Below, one piece after another: positions 26,395 through 33,600 of a stretch of DNA of 34,339 nucleotides. The notes beneath the pieces were generated by a model. That model was given only the letters and a program-made list of their open reading frames with translations, searched no databases and was not told the DNA's origin. Position 1 is the first letter of the stretch, and the number at the start of each line of letters is the position of its first letter. Source of the stretch: a virus; the IMG/VR virus record IMGVR_UViG_3300025869_000045, positions 1 through 34,339 of that record; one strand, given 5' to 3'. The translations under genes were made by a program, and so were the position numbers.

Positions 26395-26988
26395 CTATCT
26401 TTTAAACTTTTTTACAAGTTCTGAATTATCTCTATTTAATATTTTATCAAGACCAGGTAATCCTGTTCGTACACCAAGTCCTGTTTTATTTGGTTTTGTT
26501 GCAACATCACCATATCCCATTTTATGAGCCATCTGAGTTCTTAATCCTCCAACTCCAGCTCCAGCTCCTTGAGAAGTAAACTCAATAGTTTTATCCATAC
26601 TCTCTTGGATTGGTTGTTGTTGTGGTAGATTATCTAGTACTGATTTACCACCACCTGGTGTTCCACCACCTGCTCTTTGTGCTTTTGTAAATGGCTGTGT
26701 TTGGTTTAAAACCTCATTCAATATTGGATTTTTTGAAAGTTGTTTTGTTGGTGCCTGTCTTTGTTCCTCAAGTGCAAGTTCTGCTTGTTCAAATGGGTCT
26801 ACCACATCCTCTACAACTACTTGCGGAGAGGGAACGCTGACTACACCTCCCTTCACCTCTGCTAATCTTTTATTTACTTCCTCTGCCAATATCTTTGGAA
26901 AAGTTTTCGATAAAAAACGTTCTTGTTGTTTGGCAGTTTCTACCTCAACAAGAGTCTTTATTACTTTTATTAATTGTTTGTTATTCAT
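26395..26988 (-). CDS. Virion-operon protein of unknown function, Gly/Gln/Pro-rich
   Basis: I recognise no family. Using the ATG at 26988, the product has 197 residues. (The frame also opens with a TTG two codons earlier, but the ATG sits at the usual distance from the promoter core.) The N-terminal 50 residues are a charged helix (NKQLIKVIKTLVEVETAKQQ). A disordered middle follows, with many Gln, Pro and Gly (QRAGGGTPGGGKS), then a Gly-rich C-terminus ending GLPGLDKILNRDNSELVKKF. It heads the baseplate operon before gp25, with a TATATTTATAT core 25 bases upstream. A scaffold, chaperone or tail-tube-related role is possible. The GTPGGGKS string is not a real P-loop in my view. Confidence 0.6.
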   Translation of the reverse strand: MNNKQLIKVIKTLVEVETAKQQERFLSKTFPKILAEEVNKRLAEVKGGVVSVPSPQVVVEDVVDPFEQAELALEEQRQAPTKQLSKNPILNEVLNQTQPFTKAQRAGGGTPGGGKSVLDNLPQQQPIQESMDKTIEFTSQGAGAGVGGLRTQMAHKMGYGDVATKPNKTGLGVRTGLPGLDKILNRDNSELVKKFKR

Positions 26989-27008
26989 TTTCAATTGTGT
27001 TTATCTTA

Positions 27009-27019
27009 ATATAAATATA
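27009..27019 (-). promoter_or_regulatory. Candidate late promoter core for the baseplate operon
   Basis: The minus strand reads TATATTTATAT, ending 20 bases before the ATG at 26988. It would drive the 12-kb unit ending at 14718. Confidence 0.5.
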
Positions 27020-27031
27020 TGTACTTTAATT

Positions 27032-27628
27032 TTATGGTATTGTCCAACCCTTCCATTCTACTATACCTGGCAAAGATACTAAAGCAATACCAGCTGGGTA
27101 AAGAGATGTTGTTTGATATATACCCTCTATTGTTGTAAGATGTATTTTTAGTTTACTAATTAATCTATCTATAAAAACTTCACTATTATCTACCGGAAAT
27201 ATTTCTCCTATCTTTTTCCATTCACCAGGATTGGTACATATTGATTTTGTTGATTCAATATTTTGTACAGCTCCTTTTGGTATTTGAATTGGTGGAATTG
27301 GAGTCATTAATTCTGCTGCTGTCCAATAGGCTAATACACCATTACCTATATCATCTATAAAATTATGATTACCATCTTGTACACCCAATGCCGTTCTACA
27401 AGCTAATTTAATCTGCATTTCCATATCATCTATTTTGGGTTTATCAATTGGTATTTCATTTAGTGTTTGTTTACCAGTTGAAACAACTTGATTATATTGT
27501 TGTGTAAAGAATTCTGAAAAATCATCATAGGATTCTACTTCATTAGATACATTTACAGATTCACCATTAACAATAGTTTGTCTTTGCATATATCTTAACA
27601 TATTGTTTTTAAACTTATCCCAAGACAT
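27032..27628 (-). CDS. Virion-region protein of unknown function next to gp5
   Basis: This 198-residue protein begins MSWDKFKNNMLRYMQRQTIV. A helical N-terminal half (FFTQQYNQVVSTGKQTLNEI) leads into a central GNGVLAYWTAAELMTPIPPI, and the C-terminal half has two more predicted helices and ends in PGIVEWKGWTIP. The segment with YW and a Pro-rich turn recalls small tail proteins that accompany the spike gene in marine myoviruses, but I cannot name a family. It follows the gp5-like gene by 5 bases and is the last gene before the promoter of the baseplate operon. A hub- or tube-associated role is inferred from position only. Confidence 0.6.
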   Translation of the reverse strand: MSWDKFKNNMLRYMQRQTIVNGESVNVSNEVESYDDFSEFFTQQYNQVVSTGKQTLNEIPIDKPKIDDMEMQIKLACRTALGVQDGNHNFIDDIGNGVLAYWTAAELMTPIPPIQIPKGAVQNIESTKSICTNPGEWKKIGEIFPVDNSEVFIDRLISKLKIHLTTIEGIYQTTSLYPAGIALVSLPGIVEWKGWTIP

Positions 27629-27633
27629 AATAT

Positions 27634-28872
27634 TTACTCCGTATAATTAAGTGTGGAAAGAAAATCATTTAATTTTGATTTTATAGAATTAAAATCAGAA
27701 CGATTATTTGGGCCCATTGCAGTTGGTCCAGCTGGAGTTGAGAATATTTGTGCATTAATTGTATCGATGAGTTCTTCCATTAATTCAACCAATACTTGTC
27801 CTCTTACCAAAGGTTGTTCTGTTTCTTCTGTATTAAGGTATATTTCTCCAGTACCCCCTAATATTGTTACATTGTTATCATTTGTAGTAATTAATACATC
27901 TCCATTGAAGTCCATATCAGCTCCATCCAATCCATTATCTATTGTAAGTTTACCATCTGATATAAAAGAGTAATTTCCCTTTGAGTAAAATAACATTTCA
28001 GAATCTTTTGATGATAATATAATTCTACCACTATTGATTAAGGTTTGGTCTGTTCCCTTTAGTTCGGGTTCTTCTGCATATATTGGTTCTGTTTCTAATG
28101 GTGTATCAACCGTACCAGGAGTAAATTCTAATAAATGTTCTCCACTTGATAATACAATAATTGAACCATCATCAACAATATCTTCAAAAGTAGGTTCTCC
28201 TATTTTTAAATCTTTTAATGATTTATCTCCTTGTCTATTTCTTATAATAATTGTTGGGGCTAAAACATTATCTACATTATTGTAACCACTAAAACGAATT
28301 GATTGACCAAATCTTGATTGAATTAGTTTATCACCCTCATAAAATTGAAGAGGATTTATTTTAGTTTGTTCAAAATATTCGTTTTCAATAGAAGATTCTT
28401 CCGCTGATGAATTTGGTGTTCCTGTTTCTGATGTTTCTTTATAATCTGAAGTAGTATTACTATCTTCAGTTTCAGGAAATAAAGTTTTGTTTACATCTTC
28501 AATAGCATTTCCTATATTAATTTGTGGACTTGATACTCTCCTATATACTTGTTGATTTGATGCAAGGGTTAAAACTTCAACAGTTTCTCCTATTATGGGT
28601 AAATCTAAATTTAAATAATCTAATGGAGGAGTAAATGTTAAGTCCTGTATATTAGATGTTATATCGGTTAGTAATTTTATTTTACAAGAACCAATTATTG
28701 ATGTATTTCTTGTATCAATTTTATCTTTATTTTCAATATCAAAATCGAAATCAAATATAGAATCAGAATCTACATTAGTAACTACATCTAAAACAATTCC
28801 AAATTCAGGTTTTTTTAATGCAGTATTAGAACTTTGTCGTGAAAATCTGCTTGAACTTCCTAACCTACTCAT
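27634..28872 (-). CDS. gp5: Baseplate hub/spike protein, T4 gp5-like without lysozyme domain
   Basis: This 412-residue protein has an N-terminal beta domain (about 20-115; FGIVLDVVTNV ... LPIIGETVEVLTL) consistent with the OB fold of gp5/VgrG-type hubs. A low-complexity Thr/Ser/Glu linker (about 130-165) follows, then RFGQSIRFSGYNN with PTIIIRNRQGD, the entry to the spike. The last part is a repetitive beta structure (SGRIILSSKDSEMLFYSKG, DGKLTIDNG, GDVLITTNDNNVTILGG), as in the trimeric beta-helix of the membrane-piercing spike, then a helical tail. The T4 lysozyme insert is absent, so local wall digestion would come from elsewhere. It overlaps the 138-residue gene by 8 bases. Confidence 0.8.
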   Translation of the reverse strand: MSRLGSSSRFSRQSSNTALKKPEFGIVLDVVTNVDSDSIFDFDFDIENKDKIDTRNTSIIGSCKIKLLTDITSNIQDLTFTPPLDYLNLDLPIIGETVEVLTLASNQQVYRRVSSPQINIGNAIEDVNKTLFPETEDSNTTSDYKETSETGTPNSSAEESSIENEYFEQTKINPLQFYEGDKLIQSRFGQSIRFSGYNNVDNVLAPTIIIRNRQGDKSLKDLKIGEPTFEDIVDDGSIIVLSSGEHLLEFTPGTVDTPLETEPIYAEEPELKGTDQTLINSGRIILSSKDSEMLFYSKGNYSFISDGKLTIDNGLDGADMDFNGDVLITTNDNNVTILGGTGEIYLNTEETEQPLVRGQVLVELMEELIDTINAQIFSTPAGPTAMGPNNRSDFNSIKSKLNDFLSTLNYTE

Positions 28873-29281
28873 CTACACCTACCCTTTGTTTGAGTTCCTC
28901 TACCTCATTGGTAAGTTCATCAACTTTTATATCCTGTTCATCTGCAACTTGTGTAATGGTCTCATCGAGTTGTTTTAATAATTGTTCTTTTTCATCATCA
29001 GAAAGAAATCCACTATCTCCTTCTGCTTTTTGTGATGCTCCAATAATTCTTTGTGCAATTGCTGCCATCTTGATTAGTGAATCATCGTTCTTAACTGATG
29101 TATCTACTAAATCTTTTATGATTGGCCCAATTACTGCCATATCCCCTGCATGTCTAATTACTTTTTTCATTTCAGCAATTAGCTCAGAGATTCTTTGTTT
29201 CTTGTTTTGTTGATTCTCATAGATATCTTTAAACAATCCACTAAGGTTCTTACCAGGAAATAATTCAAAATCTGTACTCAT
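28865..29281 (-). CDS. Helical protein of unknown function heading the gp5 unit
   Basis: This 138-residue protein begins MSTDFELFPGKNLSGLFKDI and is predicted almost entirely helical. It has hydrophobic-charged repeats through the middle (ELIAEMKKVIRHAGDMAVIG, then PIIKDLVDTSVKNDDSLIKM) and a C-terminal acidic coiled coil (EQLLKQLDETITQVADEQ). It has no Cys, no signal and no membrane segment. A TATATTTATAT core lies just upstream and the gene overlaps the gp5-like gene by 8 bases, so it is co-expressed with the hub. It could be a small structural part or an assembly chaperone. I recognise no named family. Confidence 0.65.
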   Translation of the reverse strand: MSTDFELFPGKNLSGLFKDIYENQQNKKQRISELIAEMKKVIRHAGDMAVIGPIIKDLVDTSVKNDDSLIKMAAIAQRIIGASQKAEGDSGFLSDDEKEQLLKQLDETITQVADEQDIKVDELTNEVEELKQRVGVDE

Positions 29282-29301
29282 GATTATACCATATTAGTTG
29301 T

Positions 29302-29313
29302 ATATAAATATAG
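29302..29313 (-). promoter_or_regulatory. Candidate late promoter core
   Basis: The minus strand reads CTATATTTATAT, ending 20 bases before the ATG at 29281. It sits immediately after the terminator of the holin-like gene. Confidence 0.55.
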
Positions 29314-29319
29314 TAAATG

Positions 29320-29348
29320 AAAAAACCTCACTTTTTAGGGTGAGGTTT
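29320..29348 (-). terminator. Rho-independent terminator after the small membrane protein gene
   Basis: On the minus strand AAACCTCAC (29340-29348) pairs perfectly with GTGAGGTTT (29323-29331) across an 8-base loop, followed by further T residues. It starts 36 bases after the stop at 29384. Confidence 0.9.
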
Positions 29349-29383
29349 AATCTTGAACGCGTTAGTAGAATTATTTCTAATTC

Positions 29384-29614
29384 TTACTTTTTAATAATGT
29401 GATACAGTACAAAAGCACCTACAAGTCCTAACAGACCTTCAGCACTCAAACTTCCTAGAATAGCCATAATGTTATCAACTACTGATACTTCTGGCCAGAA
29501 AGGGATGTCTGCACCTTTGAATAGTACTTCAAATACTACTCCTAAGGCGATTATGCTAATACCAATCTTTGTTAATTCGTCAGCCCAAGAGCCTATTTTT
29601 TTCAAAAATTCCAT
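29384..29614 (-). CDS. Small two-helix membrane protein, holin candidate
   Basis: This 76-residue protein has an amphipathic N-terminus (MEFLKKIGSWADELTKI), a hydrophobic segment at about 17-32 (GISIIALGVVFEVLF), a polar loop with Pro-Phe-Trp-Pro (about 38-41), a mildly hydrophobic stretch at about 47-55 (DNIMAILGS), a second hydrophobic segment at about 59-73 (EGLLGLVGAFVLYHI) and a Lys-Lys end. Size and topology fit a class II holin. It forms its own unit, with AAAGGAAA before the ATG and a strong terminator after, as expected for a gene timed separately. No endolysin is directly adjacent; the lysozyme-like gene is 3 kb away at 32637-33221. Another small membrane function is possible. Confidence 0.55.
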   Translation of the reverse strand: MEFLKKIGSWADELTKIGISIIALGVVFEVLFKGADIPFWPEVSVVDNIMAILGSLSAEGLLGLVGAFVLYHIIKK

Positions 29615-29774
29615 ATTGTTTTTCCTTTTGTTTTAATTAAATGTGAATAACTTTTCCATCTTGCAAAACTAAGGGATATCCACTCAATAACTATGGTATA
29701 TATGATAGAAAAAATTACAATATATATTCTATACCCATTTTAAGAAGTATAATAGGTGTTTATATATTTATGTA

Positions 29775-29805
29775 CAAAAAAACCCAACCGAAATTCGTTG
29801 GGTTT
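29775..29805 (-). terminator. Rho-independent terminator after the carbamoyltransferase gene
   Basis: On the minus strand AAACCCAAC (29797-29805) pairs perfectly with GTTGGGTTT (29780-29788) across an 8-base loop, followed by a run of T. It lies about 60 bases after the stop at 29867. The remaining non-coding DNA to 29615 is AT-rich and shows no ORF or further clear hairpin. Confidence 0.9.
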
Positions 29806-29866
29806 CTATTCCTAGCCTCTTTATTATACGACAAGGGTTCTTTAAGATAAATAGAGAAAAAATTAA

Positions 29867-31585
29867 TTAAACTATCTTTTTTTTAATTACAAGGTTATGA
29901 AGTATAAGAGTATCCATTTCACAATTTAAGAAAGTTTTAATTGCATCCTCTGGTGTAAGAACCATTGTTTGGTCTTTTAAATTAAATGAAGTATTAATAA
30001 CAATAGGATATTCGTTTATTGTTTCTAATTTTTCTAACAAAGAAAACATATATCTATGTTGATTTTTATTTAGAGTTTGTATTCTAGCCGAATTATCGAT
30101 ATGTGTTATTGCTGGTAAGTTTTTTGCATGGTCTTGTTTTACCTTTACTACCTGATTCATATAAGGTACAGTATCTTGGTAATTAAAATAACTAGTTGAA
30201 GAAGATTCTTTTACGATTGGAGCAAAAGGTCTAAACCCTTCTCTTTTTTTAATCATCTTGTTTAAACGAGATTTCATTTGAGGGTCTCTTGGATTTGCTA
30301 ATATAGAACGATTACCTAATGCACGTGCACCAAACTCCATCCTACCTTGAAACCATCCTATAACATTACCGTCTTTAATTTCTTCAGCAACAATATCAAT
30401 AATTTGCTCATAAAGTTTTGTTTCTATCCAAATTTTATCTTTATATTTTTCTGTTGCTTCAAAAATTTCATTTTTTGAATACATTGGACCAAGATATGGG
30501 TTTGAATTTTTTATTCTTACAGTATCGTTTGATTTATAATAATAATCAAGTCCACATCCAATAGCAGAACCAGCATCCGATGGAGCTGGTGGGATGTATA
30601 GATTTTTGAAGTTTGTTCTTTTTAATATCTTACCATTTGCAGTTCCATTATATGCACAACCCCCACTTAAACATAAGTTATCAGATTTTGTTTTATTGTG
30701 TAATTCGTTTAATAATCTAAAAAACAGTTTTTCGTAATTGTATTGTAATGATGCTGCTAAATCCTTGTGATGTTGTTCTAATGGTTCATCTGGTAATCTG
30801 TTTGGAAATTCAAATAATTTTCCTAACTTTTCATTGAACATATGTGTATTAGAATACTCATATGTAAAGTACTCCATTTTTAATTCAAAAGTACCATCTT
30901 CTTTTTCTGTATATAATTCTTTAAATAATTTATTATATTTTTTACAATCTCCATATGGTGCTAAACCCATTATTTTATACTCACCCTCATTTGGTTTAAA
31001 CCCAAGAAAGGCAGTAAATGTTGAATATAACATTCCAAGGGAATGTGGAAAATTTACACTATTTAATTTTTTTATTTTATTTTCAGTTCCTATTCCTAAA
31101 ACAGTTGTTTCCCATTCACCTACACCATCAACTGAGAGGATTGCAGATTCGTTAAAGTTTGAAGTGTAATATGAATATGCTAAATGTGATTGGTGGTGGT
31201 CAGTATAATGTATTTTTGTATTTTTACCACAAAGATTTTTTAATTGTGTTTGAAGAGTTTTATAAGCCTCTTGATTTTTAATTAAAATATTATTTTTTTT
31301 ATTTAAAAACTCATACCATTTTTTAGGTTTTTTTTCAGTACTTACTTTTATTCTATCTAATTTATTTTGTGGGTTTTCGTAAAAACAAATAGCGTTTAAA
31401 GTATCTGGTGTTACTTTGTATGTGTTCATTAACCACTTTATAGTATTAATTGGAAATCTAGAATCATGTTTGATACCAGTGAATCTTTCTTCTTCACATG
31501 CACCCAAAACATTTCCATCTTTAATTAATGCAGCTGCACTATCATGATAACCACAACTTATTCCTAAAATATAACCGTTACTCAT
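29867..31585 (-). CDS. Carbamoyltransferase, NodU/CmcH/TobZ family
   Basis: This 572-residue protein has the full O-carbamoyltransferase layout. The N-terminal Kae1-like domain shows GYHDSAAAL (12-20, His14), EEERFTGIKHD (31-41), the metal-site DHHQSHLA (129-136) and SVDGVGEWET (151-160), then NEGEYKIMGLAPYGD. The central part has LSGGCAYNG and PPAPSDAGSAIGCG. The C-terminal YrdC-like part has GWFQGRMEFGARALGNRSI, then FRPFAPIV. The family makes carbamoyl-adenylate from carbamoyl phosphate and ATP and moves the carbamoyl group to a hydroxyl on a sugar, an antibiotic or, in some phages, 5-hydroxymethylcytosine in DNA. Length is normal. It follows the sigma-factor gene by 2 bases and ends the unit 33221-29867. 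The acceptor cannot be told from sequence. Confidence 0.9.
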   Translation of the reverse strand: MSNGYILGISCGYHDSAAALIKDGNVLGACEEERFTGIKHDSRFPINTIKWLMNTYKVTPDTLNAICFYENPQNKLDRIKVSTEKKPKKWYEFLNKKNNILIKNQEAYKTLQTQLKNLCGKNTKIHYTDHHQSHLAYSYYTSNFNESAILSVDGVGEWETTVLGIGTENKIKKLNSVNFPHSLGMLYSTFTAFLGFKPNEGEYKIMGLAPYGDCKKYNKLFKELYTEKEDGTFELKMEYFTYEYSNTHMFNEKLGKLFEFPNRLPDEPLEQHHKDLAASLQYNYEKLFFRLLNELHNKTKSDNLCLSGGCAYNGTANGKILKRTNFKNLYIPPAPSDAGSAIGCGLDYYYKSNDTVRIKNSNPYLGPMYSKNEIFEATEKYKDKIWIETKLYEQIIDIVAEEIKDGNVIGWFQGRMEFGARALGNRSILANPRDPQMKSRLNKMIKKREGFRPFAPIVKESSSTSYFNYQDTVPYMNQVVKVKQDHAKNLPAITHIDNSARIQTLNKNQHRYMFSLLEKLETINEYPIVINTSFNLKDQTMVLTPEDAIKTFLNCEMDTLILHNLVIKKKIV

Positions 31586-31587
31586 TT

Positions 31588-32358
31588 TTACAAATATTCA
31601 TTATCTATATATGGATTTGTATCATCCTTTTTATCTTCTTCTTCCCAAAATCTAGGCTTTGGTTTGTTGATAATTTCACCATGTTCTAAAAAATCATTTA
31701 ATAATTTCTTTTGATGTTTTTTCATCACATTTACAACCTTAGTAATATAATGAGTTTTACAATCTGTCATTTCTCTGATAAGTAAATATAAATGTTTTTT
31801 ATTAAAGTTTTCTATGTGTTCACTTCTACGAAATAATTCAAGTATAGAATCTGCAATTTGTAAATCTCGTTTTTTAGTAAAAACAAAGTTTAAGTTTTCA
31901 TCCCAATACTTTAACATTATATTTTTAAACTCATAAAACTCATTATCTCGTTCTTCTTTAACAAAATCGTTTTCTGGGTTCCATGTTTGTGGCATTTGTG
32001 ATAGAAGATTGTTTTGTTTCCATCGTTTAAAGTTACCATTGTTTTTTAAAATCAAATGATTTTTTGCAATAATAGTAAAATAAGAAAAAGCTCTACCCTT
32101 ACCTTCTTGAAACATATGCATCTTTTGTACCATAATAGATACTACTTCCGTTTGTACGTCTATTTTTGGTACATCAAAATAAGTAAACTTAAATGTATTC
32201 ATTACATTTTCTGCTAATTTTTCAAAAGGATATTTAATTCTTTCCTCATAAATTTTAGACCGGATAACCGAATCATCGCAGTTATTATACTCTATGATTG
32301 CTTCTTGTGCAGGTGTTCCAAAATATATCTTGGATTTTTTTCTTCTAGGTTTTGGCAT
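31588..32358 (-). CDS. gp55: T4 gp55-like late-transcription sigma factor
   Basis: This 256-residue protein begins MPKPRRKKSKIYFGTPAQEA and carries the pattern seen in late sigma factors of T4-like marine phages: IYEERIKYPFEKLAENVMNT (36-55), FKFTYFD, TEVVSIMVQKMHMFQEGKG (about 69-87), and RAFSYFTIIAKNHLILKNNG (about 88-107). These correspond to the core-binding and -10-reading parts of sigma region 2. The C-terminal half (about 160-225) is helical, and the last 30 residues are polar and acidic. In T4, gp55 with gp33 and the sliding clamp directs RNA polymerase to late promoters. The gene lies between the small TM protein (1-base gap) and the carbamoyltransferase (2-base gap). The repeated TATATTTATAT sites before virion units are its natural candidate targets. 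Confidence 0.8.
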   Translation of the reverse strand: MPKPRRKKSKIYFGTPAQEAIIEYNNCDDSVIRSKIYEERIKYPFEKLAENVMNTFKFTYFDVPKIDVQTEVVSIMVQKMHMFQEGKGRAFSYFTIIAKNHLILKNNGNFKRWKQNNLLSQMPQTWNPENDFVKEERDNEFYEFKNIMLKYWDENLNFVFTKKRDLQIADSILELFRRSEHIENFNKKHLYLLIREMTDCKTHYITKVVNVMKKHQKKLLNDFLEHGEIINKPKPRFWEEEDKKDDTNPYIDNEYL

Positions 32359-32359
32359 A

Positions 32360-32635
32360 TTATATTTCGTTATTGAGGGTTTTTACTATTTTTTTGATTT
32401 CATCAAAAGTTACTCCAACTTCATCATCTTTTTCAAAAGCCTCTCGTTTATCTAATTTTCTCATATTATCTAGAGCATCTGATACTTTATTTCTTGTAGA
32501 GTTGATTGTATTAATTAATCTATCTTCAAGTTGTTCATTTTGTTTTAATAAGTTTCTAACACCTATTAACAAAATAATATTGAGTATTACAGAAACTCCT
32601 ATAATAATATTATAGGTAGTAAGTAGTTCTATCAT
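32360..32635 (-). CDS. Small membrane-anchored coiled-coil protein
   Basis: This 91-residue protein begins MIELLTTYNIIIGVSVILNI: one N-terminal membrane helix (about 7-27), then a charged helix (RNLLKQNEQLEDRLINTINS) with heptad spacing and an acidic end that includes DDEVGVTFDEIKKIV. The DDEVGV.F motif is one I recall in small proteins of marine T4-like phages, with no assigned function. The topology (short N-terminus, single helix, coiled coil outside) would fit an inner-membrane spanin subunit. It also lies 1 base after the lysozyme-like gene, but no outer-membrane partner with a lipobox is in view. Unknown function; the lysis link is inference. Confidence 0.6.
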   Translation of the reverse strand: MIELLTTYNIIIGVSVILNIILLIGVRNLLKQNEQLEDRLINTINSTRNKVSDALDNMRKLDKREAFEKDDEVGVTFDEIKKIVKTLNNEI

Positions 32636-32636
32636 G

Positions 32637-33221
32637 TTATTTTAAATTTAATGCATATCCACTAAAGTTGGTTAAGTACGAAGTAAGTTTTGTACCATTA
32701 CCATCTTTAAATTGTTTTCCTTTTTTAAAGTATCGTTTTACATTACCAGGTCCACCAAGATGTGCAGCTGCTAATATACCACTTTCTGTTATTTCTATTC
32801 CATCAACTATAACACCTGAGTATTGGTTAATATAAGATTGTAAAATCTTTTTATTGTGTGAAAGTAAATCTAACATTGCCATTTCTTGTATATGTGGTGA
32901 GTTTAAGAATTCTTTTTTTGATATATCGTAACCAAGATTCTTTAAAGTTCTTTTACCGAATTGGTATTTTCCCATATAACCCCAACCATTTACAACATCG
33001 TATCTGTTTGAGGATTCTCTCATTCCTATTGCATTTAGAAACATTTCAGTTTCATTAATTTCAATAGATACAGGTTCTAGTTTTATTTCAATAGGTTGAA
33101 TTGGTCTACTTTCTAATTCAGTAACCATTTTTATTTTAGGTTTTATATAATGTGTTGTGAATCCAACTAAACTAATTGTTGCAATCATTGATATGATTAC
33201 TGTTAATATTTGTTTTTTCAT
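32637..33221 (-). CDS. Lysozyme-like endolysin with N-terminal signal anchor
   Basis: This 194-residue protein has a membrane helix at about 4-24 (QILTVIISMIATISLVGF) preceded by two Lys, a 30-residue spacer, and a lysozyme-superfamily domain (about 57-194). This domain shows AIGMRESSNRYDVVNGWGY (64-82) with probable catalytic Glu69, then MGKYQFGKRTLKNLGY, AMLDLLSHN, and AAAHLGGPGNVKRYF (151-165). This arrangement of a short Glu motif, GKYQFG and the AxHxGG loop is typical of lysozyme-like and lytic transglycosylase folds. It would cut peptidoglycan glycan strands after export; the uncleaved anchor recalls signal-arrest-release endolysins. AAGGAGAGG gives a strong ribosome site, and a TTTTTCGTATATTT promoter element lies upstream. 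It heads the unit with the small TM protein, sigma factor and carbamoyltransferase. Confidence 0.75.
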   Translation of the reverse strand: MKKQILTVIISMIATISLVGFTTHYIKPKIKMVTELESRPIQPIEIKLEPVSIEINETEMFLNAIGMRESSNRYDVVNGWGYMGKYQFGKRTLKNLGYDISKKEFLNSPHIQEMAMLDLLSHNKKILQSYINQYSGVIVDGIEITESGILAAAHLGGPGNVKRYFKKGKQFKDGNGTKLTSYLTNFSGYALNLK

Positions 33222-33245
33222 AGATACCTCTCCTTGATTTACTAT

Positions 33246-33263
33246 GTAAATATACGAAAAAAA
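33246..33263 (-). promoter_or_regulatory. Candidate host-type promoter for the lysozyme-sigma unit
   Basis: The minus strand reads TTTTTTTCGTATATTTAC, ending 24 bases before the ATG at 33221. It shares TTTTTCGTATATTT with the primase promoter site at 10276-10290 and fits the TAnnTTT part of the Bacteroidetes -7 element. Confidence 0.5.
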
Positions 33264-33294
33264 TTCGATATATCCTAATTTTTAAAGAGTTTTT

Positions 33295-33600
33295 TTAACA
33301 ATCTCCTATTGGTCCGTAATATAACCCACTAAAAACATCTTCTCCAAGCTCAGATTCTTCTAATACATCTGTTTCTAATATTTCATTTAATGCATCGACA
33401 TCAGCATCAGTAATTCTTTCTTTATTTTCTGCAACTACTTCTTCCCATAGGTCCATATTAAAATCAATTTTATCTAATATTTCTTTTCTAGTAAAAATCT
33501 TTTTTTCTATTAGTAAATCCATTAAACTCTGAGTCACTAAACTTTGAGTAAGTAATTTACTTTTTAGTTTTTTTATTGTTATCTTTGATATTGAGTTCAT
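33295..33600 (-). CDS. Small acidic protein of unknown function (101 residues)
   Basis: The product begins MNSISKITIKKLKSKLLTQS. The basic N-terminal third (to about 45) predicts two or three helices (TQSLMDLLIEKKIFTRKEIL). The rest is acidic (VDALNEILETDVLEESELGE) and ends FSGLYYGPIGDC. The first part has the look of small phage proteins with a helix-turn-helix-like shape, but I cannot name a family. AAAGGA lies 9 bases before the ATG at 33600, which supports this start although it makes a 44-base overlap with the end of the upstream gene. It is the last gene of its unit; no hairpin terminator is visible before the next promoter. Confidence 0.6.
   Translation of the reverse strand: MNSISKITIKKLKSKLLTQSLVTQSLMDLLIEKKIFTRKEILDKIDFNMDLWEEVVAENKERITDADVDALNEILETDVLEESELGEDVFSGLYYGPIGDC

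Noticed and set aside
26640-26680. P-loop-like GTPGGGKS in the 26395-26988 protein
   Set aside because: It lies in a disordered Gly/Gln/Pro-rich stretch with no strand before it and no Walker B. A Gly-rich linker is the better reading.
26992-26994. TTG start of the Gly/Pro-rich gene before gp25
   Set aside because: An ATG two codons later is the more likely start. Neither has a clear Shine-Dalgarno sequence.
29641-29774. Small gene or tRNA in the intergenic stretch
   Set aside because: Frames on both strands are closed within a few codons to about a dozen, and no cloverleaf or T-loop (GGTTCGA-type) sequence is visible.
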